DNA of 64,000 nucleotides from contig NZ_CP059163.1 of the NCBI RefSeq assembly GCF_013466785.1, positions 496,001-560,000 on the forward strand, given 5' to 3'. Of the stretch, positions 1 to 7,276 are shown piece by piece. The DNA is from Nocardioides marinisabuli (GTDB lineage: Bacteria > Actinomycetota > Actinomycetes > Propionibacteriales > Nocardioidaceae). The position numbers and the translations under genes were made by a program. Below the pieces are notes generated by a model, which made no database searches, was not told the origin of the DNA, and saw nothing but the letters and a program-made list of their open reading frames with translations. Numbering within the stretch: the stretch's first letter is position 1; every line of letters starts with the position of its first letter.

Positions 1-302
1 GCCGAGGCGTCGGGGGTCGAGTCGTCGTGCAGCAGCCAGACCCACTCGACCTCGGGCCCGAGCTCGGCCAGGCCGCGTCGCACCGCCTCCGGGTAGCCGG
101 TGCCGGCCGGGGCGGGCACCACGGGCCCGAAGGCGGCCTCGAGCAGGTCGGGGCTCTCGTCGCGGCTGCCGGTGTCGACGGCCACCACGCGGTCGGGGGC
201 CCTGGTCTGGGCGCGCAGCGCCTCGATCACCACGGGCAGCCAGCGCGCACCGTCGTGACTGACCACGAGGGCGGCGACCGCCGCCGGAGCTGTCCCGGAC
301 AC
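1..302 (-). CDS. Glycosyltransferase family 2, N-terminal part (cut by window edge)
   Basis: Only the first 100 codons are present; the gene continues past the left edge. The reading frame from the GTG at 302 starts VSGTAPAAVAALVVSHDGA and contains a GT-A fold start: a hydrophobic strand ending in VVSHDG, then VVAVDTGSRDESPD, and near the cut WVWLLHDDSTP, where the HDD triad matches the metal-binding DXD of GT2 enzymes. Such enzymes move sugars from nucleotide or lipid carriers to cell-surface polymers. The donor and acceptor cannot be read from this fragment. The start is supported by a TACCCT hexamer 8 nt upstream, which suggests a leaderless message. Confidence 0.75.
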   Translation of the reverse strand, partial: MSGTAPAAVAALVVSHDGARWLPVVIEALRAQTRAPDRVVAVDTGSRDESPDLLEAAFGPVVPAPAGTGYPEAVRRGLAELGPEVEWVWLLHDDSTPDAS

Positions 303-310
303 GATCGGCA

Positions 311-316
311 AGGGTA
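311..316 (-). promoter_or_regulatory. -10 hexamer of the partial GT2 gene
   Basis: TACCCT on the minus strand, 8 nt before the GTG at 302, fits the TANNNT -10 pattern seen before many genes in this window. Transcription would begin at or next to the start codon. Confidence 0.4.
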
Positions 317-350
317 CGTGGCGCCGGTGGCAGGCTCAGAAATCGAAGGG

Positions 351-374
351 GCCCCGGTCGCGGACGACCGGGGC
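351..374 (-). terminator. Hairpin terminator downstream of whiB
   Basis: A perfect 10-bp stem (351-360 with 365-374) closes a CGGA tetraloop. It lies 30 bp beyond the whiB stop and is followed, in the direction of whiB transcription, by a moderately T-rich stretch. It separates whiB from the downstream glycosyltransferase gene. Confidence 0.6.
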
Positions 375-403
375 TGACCCTCGACAGGGCGCGGGGGGCA
401 CCC

Positions 404-658
404 TCAGACTGCGCGCTTCTTCAGCTTGCGGCGCTCCCGCTCGGAGAGACCGCCCCAGATGCCGAAGCGCTCGTCGTTCATCAGCGCGGACTCGAGGCAC
501 TCGTCGCGCACCTCGCAGGTCAGGCAGACCTTCTTGGCCTCCCTGGTGGAACCACCCTTTTCAGGGAAGAACGCCTCGGGGTCGGTCTGTGCGCACAGGG
601 CGCGATCCTGCCAGCCCGCCTCGGTGGCGTCCGATTCGAGGAGAAACAGCTCTCTCAC
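404..658 (-). CDS. whiB: WhiB-family iron-sulfur transcription regulator (WhiB2/WhmD type)
   Basis: Encodes 84 residues from the GTG at 658. Four cysteines in the WhiB pattern (CAQTDP, then CLTCEVRDEC) would bind a [4Fe-4S] cluster, followed by the GIWGGLSERERRKLKK signature that binds the sigma-factor/DNA complex. Length and sequence fit WhiB2/WhmD, which controls septation and division. An upstream in-frame ATG (736) would add 26 residues, but AAAGGG lies 9 nt before the GTG and the family normally starts near this point. The gene is divergent from fbiA, an order also known in mycobacteria (whiB2 beside fbiA-fbiB). Confidence 0.93.
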   Translation of the reverse strand: MRELFLLESDATEAGWQDRALCAQTDPEAFFPEKGGSTREAKKVCLTCEVRDECLESALMNDERFGIWGGLSERERRKLKKRAV

Positions 659-706
659 GGCGTACGCCCTTTCGACCCAGTGGAAATCCCGAAGAACACT
701 GTGGGA

Positions 707-736
707 ATTACATGCCTGTCGTACACCGGAAGTCAA
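707..736 (-). promoter_or_regulatory. Sigma-70-like promoter of whiB
   Basis: On the minus strand TTGACT (736-731) and TGTAAT (712-707) are separated by 18 bp, a good housekeeping-type -35/-10 pair. Transcription would start near 700 and give a leader of about 40 nt that includes the AAAGGG ribosome-binding site. Confidence 0.6.
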
Positions 737-825
737 GCGAAAGTCTGGTATTACCCGACCGGGTCACGTGCCCGTCGGCGGGGTCGCCGGACGACCGGGA
801 CGAGGCGCTGCGGCACAGTAGCCCC

Positions 826-1839
826 ATGCGTTCCATCACCGTCCTCTCCGGGGGCATCGGCGGCGCCCGCTTCCTGCAGGGCCTGCTGCACGCCCTCGAC
901 ACCGGTCGGCTGCCCGGCGTCGAGCGCGACGCGGTCGTCACGGTCGTCACCAACACCGCCGACGACCTGTGGGTGCACGGGCTCAAGGTCTGCCCCGACC
1001 TCGACACGGTGATGTACACCCTCGGCGACGGGATCGACCCCGAGCGCGGGTGGGGCCGGCGCGAGGAGACCTGGAGCGTGCGCGAGGAGCTGGCGGCGTA
1101 CGGCGTCGAGCCGACGTGGTTCGGTCTCGGCGACCGCGACGTGGCCACGCACCTGGTGCGCACCCAGATGCTCGAGGCGGGCTACCCGCTCTCCGCGGTG
1201 ACCACGGCCCTGTGCCGCCGCTGGCTCGAGCCGGTGCACGGCGACCGGGTGCGCCTGCTGCCGATGACCGACGACCGGGTCGAGACCCACGTGGCGGTCG
1301 CCGACCCCGACTCCCCCAGCGGCACCCGCGTCGTGCACTTCCAGGAGTACTGGATCCGGATGCGCGCCGAGGTCCCCGCCGAGACGGTCGTGTGCGTCGG
1401 CCTCGACCAGTCCTCGCCCGCCCCCGGCGTCGTCGAGGCGCTCACCGACGCCGACCTGGTGCTGGTGCCGCCCTCCAACCCGGTCGTCTCGATCGGCACG
1501 GTCCTGGGCGTGCCCGGGGTGCGCGAGGCGCTCCGGGCCACCGCGGCCCCCGTGGTCGGGCTCTCGCCCATCGTGGGCGGGCAGCACGTGCGCGGCATGG
1601 CCCGCCAGCTGCTGACGTCGATCGGGGTCGAGGTCAGCGCCGCCGGCGTCGGGCTGCACTACGGCGCCCGGTCGCAGGGCGGCCTGCTCGACGGCTGGCT
1701 CGTCGACTCGGGCGACGCCGACGCCGTGCCCGCGCTCGAGGCGGCCGGGCTGCGCGCCGCCGCCGTCCCGCTGATGATGACCTCGCCCGGGGCGACGGCC
1801 GACATGGCGGCGGCCGCGCTCGACCTGGTCGCCCCGTGA
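826..1839 (+). CDS. fbiA: 2-phospho-L-lactate / phosphoenolpyruvate transferase (CofD/FbiA)
   Basis: Encodes 337 residues, normal for the family. CofD/FbiA transfers the phospho-lactyl or enolpyruvyl moiety from its GDP-activated form to the deazaflavin Fo, making (dehydro)F420-0. The N-terminal VLSGGIGGARF is the nucleotide-binding loop, NTADDLWVHG follows, and LVPPSNPVVSIGTVL plus SPIVGGQ are conserved downstream blocks. The cytoplasmic enzyme works just before FbiB, whose GTG overlaps this stop codon (GTGA), so the two are translationally coupled. The ATG at 826 fits the family start; longer upstream readings lack homology. Confidence 0.95.
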   Translation: MRSITVLSGGIGGARFLQGLLHALDTGRLPGVERDAVVTVVTNTADDLWVHGLKVCPDLDTVMYTLGDGIDPERGWGRREETWSVREELAAYGVEPTWFGLGDRDVATHLVRTQMLEAGYPLSAVTTALCRRWLEPVHGDRVRLLPMTDDRVETHVAVADPDSPSGTRVVHFQEYWIRMRAEVPAETVVCVGLDQSSPAPGVVEALTDADLVLVPPSNPVVSIGTVLGVPGVREALRATAAPVVGLSPIVGGQHVRGMARQLLTSIGVEVSAAGVGLHYGARSQGGLLDGWLVDSGDADAVPALEAAGLRAAAVPLMMTSPGATADMAAAALDLVAP

Positions 1840-2837
1840 CGGACCTGCAGGTCCACGCCCCCGACGGCGTGCCCGAGGTCGTCCCGGGCACCGACCTGGC
1901 GCAGGCGCTCCTCACCGCCCTGGGCCACGGCGCCGGTGGCCACGACCTCGCCGACGGCGACGTCGTGGTGGTGACCAGCAAGGTGGTCAGCAAGTCCGAG
2001 GACCGGGTCCGCACCGGCGACCGGGCGCAGGCGCTGGCCGACGAGACCGCGCGGGTGGTGGCCCGCCGCGGCCCGACCACCATCGTGCGCACCCACCACG
2101 GCCTGACCATGGCGGCCGCCGGCATCGACGCCTCCAACGTGGCGCTCGGCTCCATCGTGCTGCTGCCGCTCGACCCCGACGCCTCCGCCCGCGCCCTGCG
2201 CGCCCGGCTGCACGAGCTCAGCGGGCGCGTCGTCGGCGTGGTCGTCACCGACACCGCCGGCCGGGCCTGGCGCGAGGGGCAGACCGACATCGCCATCGGG
2301 GCCGCCGGCCTCAGCGTGGCCGAGAGCTTCGCGGGCCGCGTCGACGCCCACGGCAACGAGCTGGCCGTGACCGCGCCCGCGGTCGCCGACGAGGTGGCGG
2401 GCGCCGCCGAGCTGGCGCAGGGCAAGCTCGGGGGCCGCCCCTTCGCCGTCGTGCGGGGCCGGGCCGACCTGGTCACCCCCCTCGACGACCCGGGACCGGG
2501 CGCGGTCGCGCTGGTGCGCGCCGAGGGCGCCGACCTCTTCGGGTACGGCGCCCGCGAGGCCGTCGTGCGCGCCCTCACCGGCGACCCCGCCGACCTGGCG
2601 CCCTTCGGGGCCCCCGCCCCGCCCGAGGAGCTGGCCGAGGCCGTCGAGCGGGTCGCGCACGGCGCGGCGAGCACCCGGCTCGTCGGCGGGACGCTCCTGG
2701 TCAGCGTGGCCCACCCTGCGTCGACCCGCCTGGGGGCGCTGCTGGAGCCGCTCGCCTTCGCCCACGGGTGGTGCTGCGAGGCCGCGACCGAGCCCGGATC
2801 CACCGTCGTTGCCCGGATGCGACCGCGCACTCCGTAG
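1836..2837 (+). CDS. fbiB: Coenzyme F420-0:L-glutamate ligase (FbiB/CofE), short form
   Basis: Encodes 333 residues. The CofE domain (about 1-245) adds gamma-linked glutamates to F420-0 using GTP. Visible blocks are VVVTSKVVSKSEDR, the DTAGRAWREGQTDIAIG region, and DEVAGAAELAQGKLGG. Mycobacterial FbiB is about 450 residues because a C-terminal nitroreductase-type domain reduces dehydro-F420-0. Here only about 85 residues follow CofE, too few for that domain, and they show no FMN-binding pattern that I recognise. Expressed with fbiA through a 4-base overlap. The family call is firm; the role of the C-terminal tail is unknown. Confidence 0.92.
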   Translation: MTDLQVHAPDGVPEVVPGTDLAQALLTALGHGAGGHDLADGDVVVVTSKVVSKSEDRVRTGDRAQALADETARVVARRGPTTIVRTHHGLTMAAAGIDASNVALGSIVLLPLDPDASARALRARLHELSGRVVGVVVTDTAGRAWREGQTDIAIGAAGLSVAESFAGRVDAHGNELAVTAPAVADEVAGAAELAQGKLGGRPFAVVRGRADLVTPLDDPGPGAVALVRAEGADLFGYGAREAVVRALTGDPADLAPFGAPAPPEELAEAVERVAHGAASTRLVGGTLLVSVAHPASTRLGALLEPLAFAHGWCCEAATEPGSTVVARMRPRTP

Positions 2838-2896
2838 AATCCCCGCCAGCCCCGCCCCCGCACCAGACCGCCCCCGACCTCGAGGACAGCCGAACC

Positions 2897-3643
2897 GTGG
2901 CCAAGCCCGCCAAGTCCGACCGCCAGGCCAAGATCGACGCGATCCGCAAGCAGCAGAAGGGCGCCGACAAGCGCCGCGGCTACGCCATCGTCGCCGTCTG
3001 CGGCGTCATCGCCGCCGCCATCATCGCGGTGCCGCTGTACGGGATCATCAGCGACGAGGTGGAGAGCAGCCAGTACAGCTCGCTGGCCCTCGACGAGATC
3101 GGGGCCTCGGCCGACGTGTGCGGCGAGATCACCACCGAGCCGGCCGCCGACAGCGGCACCCACGTGCCGCAGGAGCAGCAGGTCACCTACGACACCGCTC
3201 CCCCGGCGTTCGGACCCCACTGGAACATCGCCGGCGTGGCCCCCGTCTCCGGCGCCCGCGAGTTCTACACCGTCGAGGACCGTCCCGAGCTCGAGGCACT
3301 GGTGCACAACCTCGAGCACGGCTTCACCGTGCTCTGGTACGACGAGGACATCGACGACGAGGCGATGGCCGACCTGCGCGGCATCGCCGACAAGTTCTCC
3401 GACGACTCCAACCGTCGCAACGCCTTCATCGCCGCGCCCTGGACCTCCGAGGACGGCGAGGCCTTCCCCGACGACCAGGACATCGCGCTGACCCACTGGT
3501 CGGCCGGTGGCGCCGGCGAGAGCGACACGTCGCTGCAGGTCGGTGTGTGGCAGTACTGCTCCGAACCCAGCGGCGCCGCGGTCGAGGCGTTCATGACCGA
3601 GTACCCCCAGCAGGACTCGCCGGAGCCCAACACCGCGCTGTAG
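2897..3643 (+). CDS. DUF3105 membrane-anchored protein
   Basis: Encodes 248 residues from the GTG at 2897, preceded by GAGGA. A basic cytoplasmic N-terminus (AKPAKSDRQAKIDAIRKQQKG) leads to one membrane helix at about residues 30-52, then an external domain. That domain has the DUF3105 features: HWNIAG, a central VHNLEHGFTVLWYD block and late WQYCSEPSG. The conserved HNLEHG suggests a metal or ligand site, but no activity is established. It follows fbiB by 59 bp and may share its transcript. Confidence 0.8.
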   Translation: MAKPAKSDRQAKIDAIRKQQKGADKRRGYAIVAVCGVIAAAIIAVPLYGIISDEVESSQYSSLALDEIGASADVCGEITTEPAADSGTHVPQEQQVTYDTAPPAFGPHWNIAGVAPVSGAREFYTVEDRPELEALVHNLEHGFTVLWYDEDIDDEAMADLRGIADKFSDDSNRRNAFIAAPWTSEDGEAFPDDQDIALTHWSAGGAGESDTSLQVGVWQYCSEPSGAAVEAFMTEYPQQDSPEPNTAL

Positions 3644-3669
3644 TCACCCGGTGATGACCAGGGGGTGAC
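3643..3669 (+). terminator. Weak stem-loop after the DUF3105 gene
   Basis: A 7-bp inverted repeat, GTCACCC (3643-3649) with GGGTGAC (3663-3669), starts at the stop codon. There is no T-run after it, so it could be a terminator or a chance repeat. Confidence 0.3.
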
Positions 3670-3698
3670 CCGGGGCCGCGCGCGTCGTTGACACGGTC

Positions 3699-5387
3699 AT
3701 GCCCCGCCACCGCACGACCGCCCTGGCCACGACCTCCCTGGCCACGCTCGCCCTGGCCCTCGCCTCCCCCACCCTGCTCGTCCCCGCGCCCGCGGAGGCC
3801 GGGGAGCGCGAGGACGCCGACTGGACCGAGGTCTACCTCGAGGCCGACGACGGCACCGTCCTGCACGCCGACGTGCTGCGCCCCGCGGGGATGCCGGCCG
3901 ACGAGCGGACGCCGGTGGTGCTCACCGTCAGCCCCTACACCAGCCACTCGGGCGGCGCGGCGGCGCCGGACCCGACCGGGGAGCCGCCGAGCGACCGGTT
4001 CGACGACTTCCTCGACCTCACCGGCGCGCTCGACGAGGGCTACACCTACGTCATGGTCGACCTGCCCGGCACGGGCGGCAGCGGCGGGTGCAACGACTGG
4101 GGCGGCCCCGCCGAGCAGGGCGCGGTGGAGTCGGCGGTCGAGTGGGCGGCCGCGCAGCCCTGGTCGACCGGCAGGGTCGCGCTGCTGGGCAAGTCCTACG
4201 ACGGCTGGACCGGCCTGATGGGCACGGCACGGCGCCCGGACGGGCTGGCGGCGGTCGTCTCGATGGAGCCGGTCTACTCCGGCTACTCCTACCTCTACAA
4301 CCGCGGCGTCCGCTTCGCGAACTCGGTCGGCACCCCCGTGGTCTTCCAGGCCAACGACCTGTTCCCGGGCTCGCTGGCCGACCCGCTCGACTACCACCTC
4401 AACGGCGCCCCGCTCACGCCCTGCCACGCGCTCAACATCGTCCAGCAGCAGGACGACGCCGAGGACAGCGACTTCTGGGCCGCGCGCGACCTCGTCCCGG
4501 CGGCCGCGGGCTCCCGCGTCCCGGTCTTCCTGACCCAGGGCTTCCTGGAGACCAACACCAAGCCCGACCGCGCCTTCGACTACTGGAACGGCCTGGGCGG
4601 GGCCGCCCACAAGGCGTGGTTCGGCCAGTTCGACCACGTGCGCGGCTGGGACACCGACGCCGAGGGCCGCTCCGAGACCGGCCGCCCCCGGGCCGCGTTC
4701 GTCCGCCAGGTCGCGGCCTTCCTCGACCGGCACCTCGAGGGCGAGCGGTCACGGGCCGCCCGCCCCGGCGTGCAGGTGCAGGACAGCCAGGGCCGCTGGC
4801 GCACCGAGTCGAGCTGGCCCCCCGCCGACGTGCGGGTGCGGCGCACGACGCTCGCCGGCGGCGCGTACGCCGACGACGGGCGCACCAGCGCCACCGGGGC
4901 CGACGCCGGCTCGGGCGCCTGGACCGTCTCGACGCCGCTGCGGCGGACCGCCTGGATGTCGGGCGAGCCGGTGCTCGACGTGACGGTCTCGAGCAGCCTG
5001 CCCCGGGCCAACCTGGTCGGCCTGGTCTACGACGTGGCCCCCGACGGGACCGCGCGCCTGGTCTCGCGCGGCACGCAGCTGGTGCGCGAGGCCGGCGCCT
5101 CGACGTACGCCCTGCCGCTCTACGGCCAGGACTGGGTCTTCGCCCGGGGGCACCGGATCGGGGTGCTGGTCACCGGCGCCGACTCCGACTGGTGGGTGCA
5201 CATGCCGACGGGCCAGGAGGTCACCGTCGACGAGGCCCGGATCCGGCTGCCGTTCCTCACCCGGAAGCGGACTCGCTTCCTCGACGGCGGCGCCAGCCCG
5301 CGGCTCGAGGAGCACCTGGGCCAGACGCTCACCCTCGACACCGCGGCCGTGGAGGAGCGCCGGTTCCGGGTCGCCCGGCTGCGCTGA
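3699..5387 (+). CDS. Secreted CocE/NonD-family (peptidase S15-like) hydrolase
   Basis: Encodes 562 residues. A signal peptide (MPRHRTTALATTSLATLALALA to about residue 34, ending AEA) exports it. The alpha/beta-hydrolase core carries the nucleophile elbow GKSYDGW (Ser about residue 167), an Asp within the TKPDRAFDYW region, and the late His in FGQFDHVRGW. The C-terminal third is the beta-sandwich domain of X-Pro dipeptidyl-peptidase/CocE proteins. Relatives cleave esters, amides or X-Pro dipeptides; the substrate here is unknown. Stands alone on this strand and converges on the manC-like gene. Confidence 0.85.
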   Translation: MPRHRTTALATTSLATLALALASPTLLVPAPAEAGEREDADWTEVYLEADDGTVLHADVLRPAGMPADERTPVVLTVSPYTSHSGGAAAPDPTGEPPSDRFDDFLDLTGALDEGYTYVMVDLPGTGGSGGCNDWGGPAEQGAVESAVEWAAAQPWSTGRVALLGKSYDGWTGLMGTARRPDGLAAVVSMEPVYSGYSYLYNRGVRFANSVGTPVVFQANDLFPGSLADPLDYHLNGAPLTPCHALNIVQQQDDAEDSDFWAARDLVPAAAGSRVPVFLTQGFLETNTKPDRAFDYWNGLGGAAHKAWFGQFDHVRGWDTDAEGRSETGRPRAAFVRQVAAFLDRHLEGERSRAARPGVQVQDSQGRWRTESSWPPADVRVRRTTLAGGAYADDGRTSATGADAGSGAWTVSTPLRRTAWMSGEPVLDVTVSSSLPRANLVGLVYDVAPDGTARLVSRGTQLVREAGASTYALPLYGQDWVFARGHRIGVLVTGADSDWWVHMPTGQEVTVDEARIRLPFLTRKRTRFLDGGASPRLEEHLGQTLTLDTAAVEERRFRVARLR

Positions 5388-5428
5388 GGCTGCGCAGGGC
5401 TCCCCTGGGCCTCCGCCTGCGGGCCGGC

Positions 5429-6511
5429 TCAGGTGAGCTCGGTGCGGCCGCTCTCCTTGAGGGCGGCGACGACGGCCTTGACGTCCTGGGCGCGCTCGCG
5501 CGTGGTCACCAGGAGGGCGTCGGGGGTGTCGACGACCACGACGTCGTCGAGGCCGACCACGGCCACGGTCCGACCTCCGGTCACGACCAGGCCGCTGGCG
5601 TCGACGACGCGCACGTCGTCCTCGCCGAGCACGGTCAGCGGGACGCCGTCGCGGGCCAGCAGCGCGGCCAGGGAGTCGAAGTCGCCCACGTCCTCCCAGT
5701 CGAAGGCGGCCGGCACGGTCGCGACCCGGCCGGCCGCGGCGGCCGGCTCGGCGACCGCGTGGTCGACCGCGATGCGCGGCAGCCGCGGCCAGATCTCCTC
5801 CATCCGAGAGCCGTCGGCGGCGAGCGCACGCAGGTCGGCGGCGAAGCCGGGGTCGCTGTCGGCCAGCAGGTCCAGCAGCACCGTGGGCCGGGCCACGAAC
5901 ATGCCCGCGTTCCAGCGGTAGCCGCCCTCGGCGAGGTAGCCCCGGGCCACCTCCACCGACGGCTTCTCGACGAACTCCTCGACCCTCGCGGCGCCGGGGT
6001 GCTCGGCGAGCGCGTCGCCGGAGCGGATGTAGCCGAAGGCCGAGGAGGCGAAGGTCGGCTCGACGCCCAGCGTGACCAGCCAGCCGTCGCGCGCGACCTC
6101 GACGGCGGTGCGCACGGCGCCGGCGAAGCCGTCGACGTCGGTGATGACGTGGTCGGCGGCGAAGGAGCCCATCACCGCGTCGGGGTCGGCCCGCTCGACG
6201 AGCGCGGCCGCGAGGCCGATGGCGGCCATCGAGTCGCGGGCCGACGGCTCGGCCAGGATCGCCTCGGGGGCCAGCTCGTCGAGCTGGCCGGCGACCGCGT
6301 CGCGGTGCGCGGCGCCGGTGACGACCAGCACCCGGCCCGGGGCGAGCGGGCCCAGCCGGTCGTGGGTCTCCTGGATCAGGGTGCGCCCGCTGCCGCGCAG
6401 GTCGTGCAGGAACTTGGGCGCCGTGGCCCGGCTCAGCGGCCACAGGCGCGTGCCTGCGCCGCCGGCGGGCACCACGGCCCAGAAGGAGTCGATGGGCGCG
6501 TGGCTCGTCAT
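5429..6511 (-). CDS. manC: Mannose-1-phosphate guanylyltransferase
   Basis: Encodes 360 residues. It makes GDP-mannose from mannose-1-phosphate and GTP, the donor for mannosylated glycolipids and glycoproteins. The N-terminal VPAGGAGTRLWPLSR is the nucleotidyltransferase signature, with KFLHDL, FAADHVI, FVEKPS and RWNAGMFV as further blocks; FDWEDVGDFDSL is typical near the end of the catalytic domain. It is the short form, lacking the fused isomerase domain of bifunctional ManC/AlgA. The ATG at 6511 has TAGGGT 7 nt upstream, so the mRNA is probably leaderless. Confidence 0.93.
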   Translation of the reverse strand: MTSHAPIDSFWAVVPAGGAGTRLWPLSRATAPKFLHDLRGSGRTLIQETHDRLGPLAPGRVLVVTGAAHRDAVAGQLDELAPEAILAEPSARDSMAAIGLAAALVERADPDAVMGSFAADHVITDVDGFAGAVRTAVEVARDGWLVTLGVEPTFASSAFGYIRSGDALAEHPGAARVEEFVEKPSVEVARGYLAEGGYRWNAGMFVARPTVLLDLLADSDPGFAADLRALAADGSRMEEIWPRLPRIAVDHAVAEPAAAAGRVATVPAAFDWEDVGDFDSLAALLARDGVPLTVLGEDDVRVVDASGLVVTGGRTVAVVGLDDVVVVDTPDALLVTTRERAQDVKAVVAALKESGRTELT

Positions 6512-6514
6512 GGG

Positions 6515-6530
6515 CGACACCCTAGTGTCG
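6515..6530. promoter_or_regulatory. Overlapping divergent -10 elements in a small palindrome
   Basis: CGACAC-CCTA-GTGTCG is a perfect 6-bp inverted repeat. Its centre carries TAGGGT on the minus strand (6524-6519), 7 nt before the manC ATG, and TAGTGT on the plus strand (6523-6528), 7 nt before the GTG at 6536. Both genes would be leaderless and their -10 boxes share two bases, so polymerase could occupy only one at a time. Confidence 0.55.
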
Positions 6531-6535
6531 AGCCC

Positions 6536-7276
6536 GTGACGACCTTCTCCGACCTGCTGCGCCGCGAGCTGGCCCGCGACCCGGGCCGCCCGCTGGTGAC
6601 CTTCTACGACCACGCCTCGGGCGAGCGCACCGAGCTCTCGGTGACGACGTACGCCAACTGGGTGGCCAAGGCCGCCTCCCTGCTGGTCGAGGAGCACGAC
6701 CTCGAGCGCGGCGACGCGCTGTGCGTCGACCTGCCCGCCCACTGGCTGGGCCCGGTGCTGCTCGGGGCCGCGTGGAGCGCGGGGCTCGTGGTGGTGGGTC
6801 CCGAGGAGGCGGGCACCGCCGACGCCGTGGTCTGCGGGCCCGCGACTCTGCCGGCGCACGCCGCGCGAGCCGACGACGTCCCGGTGCTGGCCTGTGCTCT
6901 GCTGCCGATGGGGGTCCGCTTCGCCGAGCCGCTGCCCGAGGGCGTCCACGACGTCGGCGTGGAGATCTGGGGCCAGCCCGACGCGTTCACTGCGTGGGAC
7001 CCGCCGGCGGCGGACGACCCGGCCCTGCGCGGCCCGGGGCTGGACCTGACCCAGGCGGAGCTGTGGAGCGCGGCCGCCGCCGGGACTCTCGTCACCGACG
7101 GCGGCCGTCTCCTCTCGGCGGCGAACCCGGCTTCCCCACCGGAGATCGCCACCTTCACCGAGCCGCTCGCACGCGGCGGCTCGCTGGTCCTGGTCGCGCA
7201 CCCTGACCCGGCGCGACTCGAGTCGACCTCGGCCGACGAGCGCGTCACGGACAGGGATCAGTCCACCAGGTCGTAG
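6536..7276 (+). CDS. TIGR03089-family protein
   Basis: Encodes 246 residues from the GTG at 6536. The sequence matches the actinobacterial TIGR03089 family, which resembles the N-terminal part of AMP-forming acyl-CoA synthetases (FYDHASGERTELS, then YANWVAKAASLL) but lacks the ATP-binding and C-terminal domains needed for adenylation. Its function is unknown. It is divergent from the manC gene with overlapping promoters, and its last 19 bases overlap the convergent amidase gene. Confidence 0.8.
   Translation: MTTFSDLLRRELARDPGRPLVTFYDHASGERTELSVTTYANWVAKAASLLVEEHDLERGDALCVDLPAHWLGPVLLGAAWSAGLVVVGPEEAGTADAVVCGPATLPAHAARADDVPVLACALLPMGVRFAEPLPEGVHDVGVEIWGQPDAFTAWDPPAADDPALRGPGLDLTQAELWSAAAAGTLVTDGGRLLSAANPASPPEIATFTEPLARGGSLVLVAHPDPARLESTSADERVTDRDQSTRS

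Noticed and set aside
27..377. Open frames on the plus strand over the first 400 bases
   Set aside because: They are shadows of the minus-strand GT2 and of intergenic sequence, with no family features; the opposite frame has clear GT2 motifs.
969..2837. A 622-residue reading covering fbiA and fbiB
   Set aside because: The first 290 codons are an Arg/Ala/Gly-rich out-of-frame shadow of fbiA; real fbiB begins at GTG 1836.
4088..7276. A very long plus-strand frame of over 1000 codons
   Set aside because: Only the end (6536-7276) has protein-like composition and homology; the rest shadows the CocE and manC genes. Long open frames are expected on both strands in very G+C-rich DNA.
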